The position numbers and the translations under genes are program-made. From contig NZ_CASEXV010000076.1 in assembly GCF_949292005.1 (NCBI RefSeq), positions 23,062-87,061 of the forward strand: DNA of 64,000 nt, written 5' to 3'. Shown in pieces: positions 1 through 8,946 of this stretch. The notes beneath the pieces are model-generated. The model saw nothing but the letters and a program-made list of their open reading frames with translations, made no database searches and was not told where the DNA came from. Position 1 is the stretch's first letter. Every line of letters starts with the position of its first letter. This DNA comes from an uncultured Bifidobacterium sp. (GTDB taxonomy: Bacteria; Actinomycetota; Actinomycetes; Actinomycetales; Bifidobacteriaceae).

Positions 1-982
1 CGTCCTCGTCGCAGGACAGCGGTGGCCATGTGAGATTCATCGTGGTGAATGTGGTCCGCAGCAGCTCGGACACGACCGCGCGCGAATACCAGCGTTTGTC
101 CGCGGGAACGACATACCACGGCGCGTAGGTGGTGCTTGTCTGCTCGAACACATCCTGCCACGCGGCCATGTAGTCGTCCCAGCGGTCTCGTGCGTCAAGG
201 TCGCTGACGTCGAACTTCCATCTTTTGGTCGGATCGTCGAGTCTGTCAAGGAAACGACCCTTCTGAAAATCACGGCTGATGGTCAGGAATATCTTGATCA
301 CGGAGCAACCGCTTGTCACCAGGGACCGTTCGAAGTCGTTCACGACGTCGTAGCGCTCCCTCCACACGCTTTCGGGCTGAGTTCCATACACACGAGGCAT
401 CACGATGTCCTCGTAGTGGGAGCGGTCGAACACGGCCACCCATCCGTCACGAGGCAGCTCGCGCTTGATCCGCCACAGAAAATCATGACGGAGCTCCTCC
501 TCGCTGGGGGCGCCGAAACCGTGATAGTGGATTCCCATGGGATCGCCCTGACGGAAGACGTGGCGGACGATTCCGCCTTTGCCCGACGCATCCATGCCCT
601 GCAGGATGATCAGAAGCCGCCGATGCGATCCTTTGACGCCATTGGCGTACATCAACCCCATGAATCTGGAGATCTCACCGGAGCTCAGATCGATGAAGCG
701 CTGCCCCTCGCCCTTGCCACCGGGAAAACCTGGTGTGTCGTCCGCCGGAACATCGACGAGCCGGTCGCCGGGGTGGAACATCATGCGTTGGGCTGGCGGC
801 AGCGTCCACACCGAACTGAGCAGCTCCGAGGATTTGGCGGCCAGTGCCAGACGTTCCGCCACGCTTGTGCCCGCCGTGGCTCCCTCGATGGCCTTCTGTG
901 CACCGTCAAGCACCTCGGCGACGCGCTTCCTCGCATCCTTGTCCGAGCCGCCATCCTCGGAATCACGCTGGATTTTTGGCAT
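1..982 (-). CDS. Polyphosphate kinase 2 family protein (3' end cut by window)
   Basis: Predicted polyphosphate:nucleotide phosphotransferase, moving phosphate between polyphosphate and nucleotides in the cytoplasm. The translation shows the PPK2 Walker A motif GMDASGKGG, then the lid/Walker B region around FDRSHYEDIV and a conserved MPRVYG. About 327 residues are visible. The reading frame is still open at base 1, so the stop lies outside the window, but the visible length is already close to a full one-domain PPK2. The ATG at 982 gives an N-terminus MPKIQRDSEDGG. The gene starts 8 bp after the aspS stop, so it is probably co-transcribed with hisS-aspS. The substrate class (ADP, AMP or both) cannot be told from the sequence. 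Confidence 0.88.
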   Translation of the reverse strand, partial: MPKIQRDSEDGGSDKDARKRVAEVLDGAQKAIEGATAGTSVAERLALAAKSSELLSSVWTLPPAQRMMFHPGDRLVDVPADDTPGFPGGKGEGQRFIDLSSGEISRFMGLMYANGVKGSHRRLLIILQGMDASGKGGIVRHVFRQGDPMGIHYHGFGAPSEEELRHDFLWRIKRELPRDGWVAVFDRSHYEDIVMPRVYGTQPESVWRERYDVVNDFERSLVTSGCSVIKIFLTISRDFQKGRFLDRLDDPTKRWKFDVSDLDARDRWDDYMAAWQDVFEQTSTTYAPWYVVPADKRWYSRAVVSELLRTTFTTMNLTWPPLSCDED

Positions 983-990
983 GGCGCGTG

Positions 991-2790
991 TCAGTCCTTA
1001 TCCTCGTCGGGATCGTAGTCCACACCCGTCTCGGCACGCTGCTGGTCGGATATCGGTGCGGGAGCGCCCGTCAGCGGGTCGCGCCCGCCTCCGGCCTTCG
1101 GGAAGGCGATGACGTCGCGGATCGAGTCGGCTCCCGCAAGGATGGACACCGTGCGGTCCCATCCCAAGGCGATACCGGCATGAGGCGGCGCACCGTATTT
1201 GAAGGCCTCCAGCAGGAAACCGAACTTCTCCTGCGCCTCGTCCTTGTCTATTCCCAGAACATCGAGAACACGATCCTGAATGTCGTCGCGATGGATACGA
1301 ACGGATCCGCCACCCATCTCCTCGCCATTGCAGACGATGTCGTAGGAGTCACTCATCGCATGCTCCGGATCCTTGTCGAAGGTGTCGATCCACTCGGCAG
1401 AGGGCATGGTGAAGGGATGATGCATCGACGTCCACTGCGAGTGTCCCACGGCCACGTCATCGTCATCGGGATCATCCGTCCTCTTGAACAGGGGGAAGTC
1501 GACCACCCAAGTGAAGGCGAAGTCATCGGGGTGAAGCAGCCCCGCACGGCGAGCCAGCTCCACCCGGACCGCGCCAAGAAGAAGCTGCGAGGACTCACGC
1601 GCGCCGGCTGCGAAGAACACGGCGTCACCGGGTTGCGCATGGACGGCCTCACGCAGCCCATCACGCTCCTCCTGTGAGAGGTTCTTGGCGACGGGCCCTT
1701 TGAGCTCCCCATCCTCCGCGAACACAACATACGCCAGACCTTTGGCGCCACGCTGTCTCGCCCAATCCTGCCATGCGTCGAACTGGCGACGCGGAGTCGC
1801 GGCACCTCCCTTGAAGACGACCGCGCCCACATAGGGTGCTTGGAACACGCGGAATGGCGTGTCATGGAAATACTGCGTGAGCTCCACCAGCGGATTGCCG
1901 AACCGCAGATCCGGCTTGTCCGAACCATAGAGGTCCATAGCGTCCTGCCAGGTGATCCGAGGGATCGGGAGCGTCACCTCATAGCCGCGGGAGGCCCAGA
2001 TCGAGGCGATGACCTTCTCGGCCATGGCGATGACGTCCTCCTGCCCGACATAGCTCATCTCCATGTCGAGCTGGGTGAACTCCGGCTGGCGGTCGGCGCG
2101 GAAGTCCTCGTCACGGTAGCAGCGCGCCAGCTGGTAGTAGCGCTCCACGCCACCGACCATCAGCAGCTGCTTCAACAGCTGCGGCGACTGTGGCAACGCG
2201 TACCAGGACCCTGGCACAAGACGCGCGGGAACCACGAAATCCCGGGCGCCCTCCGGCGTGGATTTGATGAACGTCGGGGTTTCCACCTCGGTGAAGTCCA
2301 TATCCTCCAGGGCATGGCGAGCGGCCTTGGTCATATCCGAGCGCAGCTTGAGGTTGCGCTGCATCGAGGGACGACGCAGATCGAGATAGCGGTATCTCAG
2401 GCGGACATCCTCGCCCGGGAGACGGTTCTCGGACTCGTTCTCCAACGCGGTGGACACCTGGAACGGCAGTGCGTCGGCCTTGGCGAGCACGGTGAGGTCC
2501 TCGACGACGACCTCGATCTTCCCCGTGGCGAGGTGGTCGTTCTCATTGCCGTCGGGACGCGCGCGAACCTCTCCTGTGACTTGGATGACGAATTCGCTGC
2601 GCAGGGGTCGGGCGACGTCTTCGTCGTAGATCACGACCTGAACCAGACCGCTGGAATCCCTCAGATCGATGAATGCGACCCCGCCATGATCGCGACGCCT
2701 ATCGACCCATCCCGCGATGGTCACCTTCCGTCCGATGAGATCCTCGGTCACCTCGGTGGCATGGTGTGTTCTGTATGCCGTCTGGCCCAT
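991..2790 (-). CDS. aspS: Aspartyl-tRNA synthetase
   Basis: Class II aminoacyl-tRNA synthetase that charges tRNA-Asp (possibly also tRNA-Asn). It has 599 residues, the normal bacterial-type length. Visible parts are the N-terminal OB-fold anticodon domain (roughly residues 15-110, IAGWVDRRRDHGG), the class II core with RYRYLDLRR and FRADRQPEFTQLD, the bacterial insertion domain, HHPFTMP, and motif 3 GIALGWDR near the C-terminus. The ATG at 2790 (MGQTAYRTHHATEV) is preceded by AGAGGAAG and matches family N-termini; an upstream in-frame extension to 3114 overlaps hisS and is not credible. It follows hisS by 94 bp on the same strand, probably in one transcript. Confidence 0.97.
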   Translation of the reverse strand: MGQTAYRTHHATEVTEDLIGRKVTIAGWVDRRRDHGGVAFIDLRDSSGLVQVVIYDEDVARPLRSEFVIQVTGEVRARPDGNENDHLATGKIEVVVEDLTVLAKADALPFQVSTALENESENRLPGEDVRLRYRYLDLRRPSMQRNLKLRSDMTKAARHALEDMDFTEVETPTFIKSTPEGARDFVVPARLVPGSWYALPQSPQLLKQLLMVGGVERYYQLARCYRDEDFRADRQPEFTQLDMEMSYVGQEDVIAMAEKVIASIWASRGYEVTLPIPRITWQDAMDLYGSDKPDLRFGNPLVELTQYFHDTPFRVFQAPYVGAVVFKGGAATPRRQFDAWQDWARQRGAKGLAYVVFAEDGELKGPVAKNLSQEERDGLREAVHAQPGDAVFFAAGARESSQLLLGAVRVELARRAGLLHPDDFAFTWVVDFPLFKRTDDPDDDDVAVGHSQWTSMHHPFTMPSAEWIDTFDKDPEHAMSDSYDIVCNGEEMGGGSVRIHRDDIQDRVLDVLGIDKDEAQEKFGFLLEAFKYGAPPHAGIALGWDRTVSILAGADSIRDVIAFPKAGGGRDPLTGAPAPISDQQRAETGVDYDPDEDKD

Positions 2791-2884
2791 TGCCTTGCTT
2801 CCTCTGTTGTTCCTTGTGACGGGAGTCTCGTTCCCACCACCGTTTGCCGTGCTCATGCGTGCGGACCGCACCGTGACGGTGTCC

Positions 2885-4279
2885 TCACCGTTCCAGTGCG
2901 ATGCCTTGCCGGGCCACCACACTATCCGGCAACCACGACGTGACGTCGGCCGCCGTCTGCTCACCCGTGACGATGTTTCGCACCTCGTCCGCGCCAGCTC
3001 CGTCCTCGGTCGCCACAGCCGGGAACCAGACATAGGGTATGCCGAGCCTGTCCGCGTAATGAATCTGTTTGCCCAGTTTGGCGGCTTTGGGCGCGACGTC
3101 CGTCGAGATGCCACGCGATCTGAGCGCTTGGGCTATGGCGTTCGATGCGTCACGGGAGTCCTCGTCCCATACCGCGACCATCACCGCAGCCGGAGAGACA
3201 CGAGACGCATGGACCCCGACCGTGCGCAGCATATAGGAGACAAGCCTTGAGAGACCGATTGAGAGTCCCACGCCGGGGTACTTCCTGCTGCCCTGCGACG
3301 CAAGATTGTCATAACGCCCTCCGGAGCAGATGGATCCCAGCTGCTCGGCTCCCTCGAGGAAGGTCTCATATACGGAACCGGTGTAGTAGTCGAGGCCACG
3401 CGCGATTTTGAGATCCGCCACAACCGATCCCGGTCGAATTCTTGAGGCTCCGTCCACCACCATGGACAGGGATTCCAGCCCCTCAACGGCCATGTCGTAT
3501 GCGGCGTCGCCCGGCTCGATTCCATAGCGGGAGCACAATCCGGCGAATCCCGCACGCAGATCCGTCCCGTCTTCGGCGGTCAGCGACGCAAGGTCAAGGC
3601 ATCCACGGGCCTGATTCTCGTCCGCCCCGCAGTTCTCGATAAGAAGACGATGTACCTCGTCCGCACCAATCTTGTCGATCTTGTCTATCTCCCGCAGCAC
3701 GCCCTCGACATCCGTCAATCCCAGCGACCGATAGAAGCCCTCCGACAGCTTGCGGTTGTTGGCGTGCACGGTGGCTTTAGGAAGTCCCAGCTCACGCAGC
3801 CTCTCCAACGCGGACACCATCACCAAAGGAAGCTCGACCTCGTAATGCTCCGGAAGGTCGCCATTGCCCACCACATCGATGTCCGCCTGGACGAACTCGC
3901 GGAAACGCCCTTCCTGCGGGCGCTCCCCTCTCCACACCTTCTGTATCTGCCACCGTTTGAAGGGGAACGTCAATGAGCCCGAATTCTCGACAACGTATCT
4001 GCTCAAAGGGACGGTCAGATCGAAATGCAATCCCAGACGCTCCTCCACTGGAGTGTCGCTCTCCGACCCCACGTCCTGCAGACGCGACAGAAGATATATC
4101 TCCTTGCTCGTCTCGCCTTTTTTCAACAGACTCGCCCCCGCCTCCACGGCACGGGTCTCGATCCCAATGAATCCATTGAGCTCAAACACCTCCCGCACTG
4201 TGTCGATGACCTTCTGTTCAACGACCCGCTCGGAGGGAAGCCATTCCGGAAATCCTGATATTGATGCGCCTTTAGCCAC
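2885..4279 (-). CDS. hisS: Histidyl-tRNA synthetase
   Basis: Class II synthetase charging tRNA-His; 464 residues. The N-terminus MAKGASISGFPEWLPSERVV is followed by class II motif 2 and the HisRS signature motifs GLDYYTGSVYE and CSGGRYDNLA, then a C-terminal anticodon-binding domain. The GTG at 4279 is chosen because family similarity begins there. No Shine-Dalgarno sequence precedes it, but a TATTAT -10 box ends 8 nt upstream, which suggests a leaderless mRNA. It is first in the hisS-aspS-ppk2 string and divergent from the DUF349 gene. A longer reading from 4318 would have to start upstream of that promoter. Confidence 0.96.
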   Translation of the reverse strand: MAKGASISGFPEWLPSERVVEQKVIDTVREVFELNGFIGIETRAVEAGASLLKKGETSKEIYLLSRLQDVGSESDTPVEERLGLHFDLTVPLSRYVVENSGSLTFPFKRWQIQKVWRGERPQEGRFREFVQADIDVVGNGDLPEHYEVELPLVMVSALERLRELGLPKATVHANNRKLSEGFYRSLGLTDVEGVLREIDKIDKIGADEVHRLLIENCGADENQARGCLDLASLTAEDGTDLRAGFAGLCSRYGIEPGDAAYDMAVEGLESLSMVVDGASRIRPGSVVADLKIARGLDYYTGSVYETFLEGAEQLGSICSGGRYDNLASQGSRKYPGVGLSIGLSRLVSYMLRTVGVHASRVSPAAVMVAVWDEDSRDASNAIAQALRSRGISTDVAPKAAKLGKQIHYADRLGIPYVWFPAVATEDGAGADEVRNIVTGEQTAADVTSWLPDSVVARQGIALER

Positions 4280-4299
4280 GGTTCCATATAATAGGTGAG
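4280..4299. promoter_or_regulatory. Overlapping divergent -10 elements, hisS / DUF349 gene
   Basis: On the plus strand TATAAT lies at 4287-4292. On the minus strand TATTAT is read from 4293 to 4288, so the two -10 boxes share five base pairs. The minus-strand box ends 8 nt before the hisS GTG. The plus-strand box would start a transcript about 65 nt before the DUF349 gene. No good -35 box is seen on either side. This is a motif reading only. Confidence 0.5.
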
Positions 4300-4362
4300 G
4301 TTGCGGAAATGACGCCACAGCGTCCCGCCACCTTCACCGCACACGCTTGTAAGGAGCTGGTC

Positions 4363-5817
4363 ATGGCCGACGAAAACGTCACCCCCGAATCAACAGCCGA
4401 TGTCAACGACGCGAAGGCTTCCGCCGCGCCTCAGGAGCATCGTCCCGCCGCGCCGGTGCCATCCCCCGCGGCGATGGCGGGCAAGGCCCATGTTCCGTCC
4501 CCCGCCGCGCTGTCGGCACGGGCCGGGAAAGCCACGACCGCCGCGCCTGCGGTTCTGGCATCGGACTATTCGGACAAGCAGATCGATGAGGCAGCGGCCT
4601 TCGGGCGTGTCGCCGACGATGGAACGGTGTTCGTGACCGATGGCGATTCCGAGCGTCCCGTGGGACAGTTCCCCGACGCGTCCTCGCCGAAGGAGGCGCT
4701 GTCCCTCTACGCGCGTCGTTTCCTTGATCTCAAGGCCAAACTGGACCTTTTCGCCACCCGTCTTGAGAACGCCTCGATCAAGCCCCATGAAATCGACGAG
4801 TCCGTGACGCTGCTTGGTGAGGAGGTTCGCGAACCCGCCGTCGTCGGAGACCTGTCGTCGCTGCGCTCCGAATACGAGCGTCTGTCCTCCAGGGCTGGAC
4901 AGCGCAAGGATGAGATCGCCGCCACCCGCAAGGAGGCCATGGCCAAGGCCGTCGCGGAGCGCACCGTAATCGTAGAGAAGGCCGAGCAGCTGGCCGCATC
5001 TCTGGGATCGTCCACGAACTGGCGTCAAACGGCCGACAAGTTCCGAGCTCTTTTCGAGGAATGGCAGAAACATCAGCGCACATCCATCCGCATCGACAAA
5101 ACCGATGCGGACGCTTTGTGGAAGCGCTTCTCCTCCGCTCGGACGACGTTCAATCAGGCCCGCAGAAAGTGGGCCCAGGAGCGCGACTCCGAACGGGCCT
5201 CCGCGCGTGCGGCCAAGGAACAGATCATAGCCGAAGCGCAGTCCCTGAAGGATTCGACGCAATGGGCCGAGACATCCCGTCGCTTCAACGATCTTATGGA
5301 TAGATGGAAGAAGGCGGGACGCGCGGGACGCAGCGAGGACGACGCGCTGTGGATGAAGTTCAGGGAGGCCGCCGACACCTTCTTCAACGCGCGTCAGGCG
5401 GATCGCGATCAGACATCCTCGTCGGAGCATGAGAATCTTGCGAAGAAGGAGGAACTTCTGACCAAGGCGGAGGCTCTTGTCCCGGTCGCCGATGAGAAGG
5501 CCGCGAAAAAGGCGCGGAAGGCCCTGGCCTCCATTCAGGAAGAATGGGACCAGATCGGGTATGTTCCGCGCGAGGATATCCGCCGCATCGAAGGACGGCT
5601 GGATGCCGTGGACCGCCAGATCAAGGCCGTCGAGGACGCGGCCTGGAAAAACGCCGATCCCGAGGCGGATGCGCGCAAGTCCAGCTTCGAGGAGCAGCTG
5701 CGCGGCAGACTCGCCGAATTGGACGAGGCCATCGCACATGAGTCCGACCCCTCCACGAAGGCGGCTTTGGAGGCGGAGAAGGCCACGAAAGAGCAGTGGC
5801 TCAACGCGGTGCGCTGA
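4363..5817 (+). CDS. DUF349 domain coiled-coil protein
   Basis: Protein of 484 residues, function unknown. The first 70 residues are Ala/Pro-rich and low complexity. Residues about 95-140 are helical, and the rest is a charged, helical series of DUF349 repeats with recurring Trp positions: NWRQTADKFRALFEEWQ, ALWKRFSSARTTFNQARR, RRFNDLMDRWKKAGR, ALWMKFREAADTFFNARQ. No signal peptide or membrane segment, so cytoplasmic. The ATG at 4363 is chosen for its AAGGAG box 6 nt upstream. It is divergent from hisS and convergent with clpC. DUF349 proteins are widespread in actinobacteria; no enzymatic motif is visible here. Confidence 0.85.
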   Translation: MADENVTPESTADVNDAKASAAPQEHRPAAPVPSPAAMAGKAHVPSPAALSARAGKATTAAPAVLASDYSDKQIDEAAAFGRVADDGTVFVTDGDSERPVGQFPDASSPKEALSLYARRFLDLKAKLDLFATRLENASIKPHEIDESVTLLGEEVREPAVVGDLSSLRSEYERLSSRAGQRKDEIAATRKEAMAKAVAERTVIVEKAEQLAASLGSSTNWRQTADKFRALFEEWQKHQRTSIRIDKTDADALWKRFSSARTTFNQARRKWAQERDSERASARAAKEQIIAEAQSLKDSTQWAETSRRFNDLMDRWKKAGRAGRSEDDALWMKFREAADTFFNARQADRDQTSSSEHENLAKKEELLTKAEALVPVADEKAAKKARKALASIQEEWDQIGYVPREDIRRIEGRLDAVDRQIKAVEDAAWKNADPEADARKSSFEEQLRGRLAELDEAIAHESDPSTKAALEAEKATKEQWLNAVR

Positions 5818-5840
5818 GATTCGGTGCCGCTGTTGCGGAC

Positions 5841-5876
5841 CTTGTTGAAAAGGTTGCTGAAAGAGTTGCTGAAAGG
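5841..5876 (+). repeat. Three imperfect tandem 12-bp repeats
   Basis: Units are CTTGTTGAAAAG (5841-5852), GTTGCTGAAAGA (5853-5864) and GTTGCTGAAAGG (5865-5876). They sit 24 bp after the DUF349 stop codon. They are probably a remnant of repeated coding sequence or simple slippage; no function is assigned. Confidence 0.55.
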
Positions 5877-5915
5877 ATCGGCGCCAAGCGAATAATCGTC
5901 AGGGCTGGTCCACGG

Positions 5916-5969
5916 CAGGAAGCGTGGAGTGACGAGGTCCCTCAGGGCCTTGACGCTCCACGCTTCCTG
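5916..5969. terminator. Long hairpin between convergent genes
   Basis: Perfect 14-bp arms at 5916-5929 and 5956-5969 (CAGGAAGCGTGGAG and its complement) enclose a 26-nt loop that itself has weak pairing. It lies between the convergent DUF349 gene and clpC, so it is a candidate bidirectional terminator, although there is only a short T run on the plus side. Confidence 0.5.
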
Positions 5970-6148
5970 TTTCGCGATTCCCCAGTCCTCGCGATTCCCC
6001 GGCCTCGACGGGATACCGGTTCGGTAACCTCCCCGGAACTTCTCCGGTGTAATCACCGGCGGCATCAGAACCGTTCGGAAAAACGATTCGACGTCATCGG
6101 AGGATCCGCCCACATGATGGAGAACCCCTCGACGACGTCGAATTACGG

Positions 6149-8809
6149 TTACTCGGCCTTTGTCTCCTGCGCCTTATCGGAACCGGAGTCGTGATCCGAA
6201 GAACCGTTGGATAGAGCGGATGAGGAAACCAACTGGCTGTCCCCATCATCGGACGCGCCGGCCGGTGACTCCGGCTGCGGGACCTCGTCATCGGCGGAAC
6301 CCGCCGGTTCCCCATCCGGATGCTCCGGATCGGCGAAATCCTCGCCCGCAAAGGTGAACTCTCCAAGAATCCCCTCGCCGACAGCGCCGACACGCACTTT
6401 CTGTCCATCATGCAAATCGCCCATAAGGATCTTCTCGGATATGGCGTCCTCGATGTCCCGCTGGATTACACGGCGCAGGGGGCGGGCTCCCAGAAGGGGA
6501 TCGAATCCCTTCTCTGCGAGCAAGTCTTTGGCCCCATCGCTGAGCTCGATGGACATGTGACGCTCGAAAAGCCTGTCATTGAGCTGGTTCACATCGAGGT
6601 CGACGATCTGACGCACCTGCGGCTCGGTGAGCTGGCGGAACACGATGATGTCGTCAAGTCGGTTGAGGAACTCGGGGCGGAACTGCCTTTTGAGCTCACT
6701 GGAGACCTGATCCCTCATGCGTTGATAGCTGCTCTCCGTGTTGGTCCCCAGATTGAATCCGGTGTTCGCCGCCTTGGCAATGTCGCGCGTTCCCAGATTC
6801 GTGGTGAGGATGATGATAGTGTTCTTGAAGTCGACCTTCCTCCCCTGTCCGTCGGTGAGATGTCCATCGTCAAGCACCTGGAGAAGCGTGTTGAAGATGT
6901 CTGGATGCGCCTTCTCGATCTCGTCGAAAAGCACCACGGAGAATGGCTTGCGGCGCACCTTCTCGGTAAGCTCGCCACCCTCCTCGTATCCGACGTATCC
7001 CGGAGGTGCCCCGAAAAGACGGGACGCGGCGTATTTCTCGGAGAACTCCGACATATCCACGCGTATAAGGGCATCCTCATCGTCGAACAGGAAGTCGGCC
7101 AACGCCTTGGCGAGCTCCGTTTTGCCGACGCCCGTGGGGCCCGCGAAGATGAAGGACCCCGCAGGGCGCTTGGGGTCCTTGAGCCCGACCCTTGTCCGCC
7201 TGATGGAACGGGACAACGCGGAAACCGCCTCGTCCTGTCCGATGATCCGCTTATGGAGAACCAACTCCATGCTGAGGAGCTTCTTGGATTCGGCCTGGGT
7301 GAGCTTGAAGACAGGGATGCCGGTGGTGCTGGACACGACCTCGGCTATCACATCCTCATCGACCACCATGCTGACGGTCGATTCGCCTTCCCTCCACGTG
7401 GTCTCCTTCTCCTTGCGCTCGGCCTCAAGCTTCTCCTGATCGTCACGCAGCTGCGCGGCCTTCTCGAAGTCCTGGTCCTTGATCGCCTGGTCCTTCTGCC
7501 CCGCAACTTTCGCGATCCTGTCGTCGATTTCCTTGAGCTCCGGGGGTGCCGTCAGCCTCTTGATCCTCAACCTCGCCCCGGCCTCATCGATCAGGTCGAT
7601 GGCTTTGTCGGGAAGATGCCGGTCCTGGATGTAGCGCGAGGACAGCTCCGCCGCAGCCTGAAGTGCGGAATCCTTGATGGTGACATGATGGTGGTTCTCA
7701 TAGCGGCTACGGAGCCCCTTGAGTATCTCGATCGTCTCCGCGATCGTCGGCTCGTGCACCTGAATGGGCTGGAAACGCCGTTCAAGCGCGGCGTCCTTCT
7801 CGATGTACTTGCGGTATTCCTCGGTCGTGGTCGCGCCGATGGTCTGCAGCTCCCCACGGGCGAGCATGGGCTTGAGCATATCCGACGCCCCAAGCGCTCC
7901 ATCGGCGCTTCCGGCTCCGACGATGGTGTGGATCTCGTCGATGAACAGCACGATGTCGCCGCGCGTTTTGATCTCCTTGAGGACCTTCTTGAGCCTTTCC
8001 TCGAAATCACCGCGATACCGTGATCCTGCGACCATCGAGCCCAGATCAAGCGAATACACCTGCTTGCCCTTCAGCGTCTCAGGAACGTCCCCGGCGTTAA
8101 TCTTCTGGGCCAGCCCCTCGACGACCGCGGTCTTGCCGACGCCCGGATCCCCAATGAGAACGGGGTTGTTCTTGGTTCTGCGTGACAGCACGACCATCAC
8201 GCGTTCGATCTCGGCGCTTCTGCCGATCACGGGATCAAGCTTCCCCTCGGCGGCCTCGGTCGTAAGATTCCTTCCGAACTGGTCGAGGATGGCCGATCCA
8301 GTCTGGCTGCGTTTCTCTTGCACTCCGCCGGCATTGGCGAGGTCCTGCGCCGAGGAGTCGTCCCCGGTGCCCGTGTTTCCACGAATAAGGTCGATCGTCG
8401 TGGTGCGCAGCTCCCCCAGATCGACATCCATTTTGATGAGGACCTGGGTCCCCACCCCCTCGCCCTCGCGGATCAGGCCCAAAAGAATGTGTTCCGTGCC
8501 GATGTAGCTGTGTCCCAACTGCAACGCCTCGCGCAGACTCAGCTCAAGAACCTGACGCGCGTGCGGCGTGAACGGAATGTGCCCGTTGGGGGCCGCGCTC
8601 CCCTTGCCGATCATCTCCTCGACCTGCTTGCGCGTGTCCTCGAGGGTGACCCCTTTGGCGGCCAGTGCCTTGGCTGCGACTCCTTCGCCCTCACGTATCA
8701 GCCCCAGCAGCAGGTGCTCGGTGCCGATGTAATTGTGCTGAAGGTTGCGGGCCTCCTCCTGAGCCAGCACGATTACACGCCTGGCCCGGTCGGTGAACCG
8801 TTCGAACAT
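6149..8809 (-). CDS. clpC: ATP-dependent Clp protease ATPase subunit ClpC
   Basis: Hsp100/AAA+ unfoldase that feeds ClpP; 886 residues. Order of domains: double N-repeat (HNYIGTEHLLLGLIREGEG, repeated at about 85), AAA-1 with Walker A GDPGVGKT, a UVR-type middle segment (KDQDFEKAAQLRDDQEKLE), AAA-2 with Walker A GPTGVGKT, then an acidic, Ser/Asp/Glu-rich C-terminal tail of about 50 residues. The ATG at 8809 (MFERFTDRAR) has GGAGGA 6-7 nt upstream and is the conserved ClpC start. It is divergent from a universal stress gene, with a ClgR-box-like palindrome between them. The long acidic tail is more extended than in Bacillus ClpC. Confidence 0.96.
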   Translation of the reverse strand: MFERFTDRARRVIVLAQEEARNLQHNYIGTEHLLLGLIREGEGVAAKALAAKGVTLEDTRKQVEEMIGKGSAAPNGHIPFTPHARQVLELSLREALQLGHSYIGTEHILLGLIREGEGVGTQVLIKMDVDLGELRTTTIDLIRGNTGTGDDSSAQDLANAGGVQEKRSQTGSAILDQFGRNLTTEAAEGKLDPVIGRSAEIERVMVVLSRRTKNNPVLIGDPGVGKTAVVEGLAQKINAGDVPETLKGKQVYSLDLGSMVAGSRYRGDFEERLKKVLKEIKTRGDIVLFIDEIHTIVGAGSADGALGASDMLKPMLARGELQTIGATTTEEYRKYIEKDAALERRFQPIQVHEPTIAETIEILKGLRSRYENHHHVTIKDSALQAAAELSSRYIQDRHLPDKAIDLIDEAGARLRIKRLTAPPELKEIDDRIAKVAGQKDQAIKDQDFEKAAQLRDDQEKLEAERKEKETTWREGESTVSMVVDEDVIAEVVSSTTGIPVFKLTQAESKKLLSMELVLHKRIIGQDEAVSALSRSIRRTRVGLKDPKRPAGSFIFAGPTGVGKTELAKALADFLFDDEDALIRVDMSEFSEKYAASRLFGAPPGYVGYEEGGELTEKVRRKPFSVVLFDEIEKAHPDIFNTLLQVLDDGHLTDGQGRKVDFKNTIIILTTNLGTRDIAKAANTGFNLGTNTESSYQRMRDQVSSELKRQFRPEFLNRLDDIIVFRQLTEPQVRQIVDLDVNQLNDRLFERHMSIELSDGAKDLLAEKGFDPLLGARPLRRVIQRDIEDAISEKILMGDLHDGQKVRVGAVGEGILGEFTFAGEDFADPEHPDGEPAGSADDEVPQPESPAGASDDGDSQLVSSSALSNGSSDHDSGSDKAQETKAE

Positions 8810-8884
8810 GCTTGTTCCTCCACTCTTGTCAGTCCATCCCACTCTACCGATTCGCTCTGACCTTTATTTCCACCCCCTCCGCTA

Positions 8885-8901
8885 TTGCGCTCACTGCGCA
8901 A
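8885..8901. promoter_or_regulatory. ClgR-box-like palindrome in clpC/usp intergenic region
   Basis: TTGCGC-TCACT-GCGCAA is a perfect 6-bp inverted repeat with a 5-bp centre. The CGC-N5-GCG core and spacing match the ClgR operator reported for actinobacterial clp genes. It lies 76-92 bp upstream of clpC and 46 bp upstream of the usp start. Assignment to ClgR is inference. Confidence 0.45.
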
Positions 8902-8946
8902 AGACGGGATATGCTGGTTCCGTTGGGACGCTCAGGGAGGTTGACG

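Larger units (their letters stand above)
5818..6148. other. Gene-free region between DUF349 gene and clpC
   Basis: This 331-bp gap between convergent genes holds three imperfect tandem 12-bp units (5841-5876) directly after the DUF349 stop and one long hairpin (5916-5969). No credible ORF, SD site or RNA gene was seen in the remainder. Confidence 0.6.

Noticed and set aside
6320..8023. 567-aa plus-strand ORF opposite clpC
   Set aside because: Antisense shadow of clpC; no family motif and no start signal.
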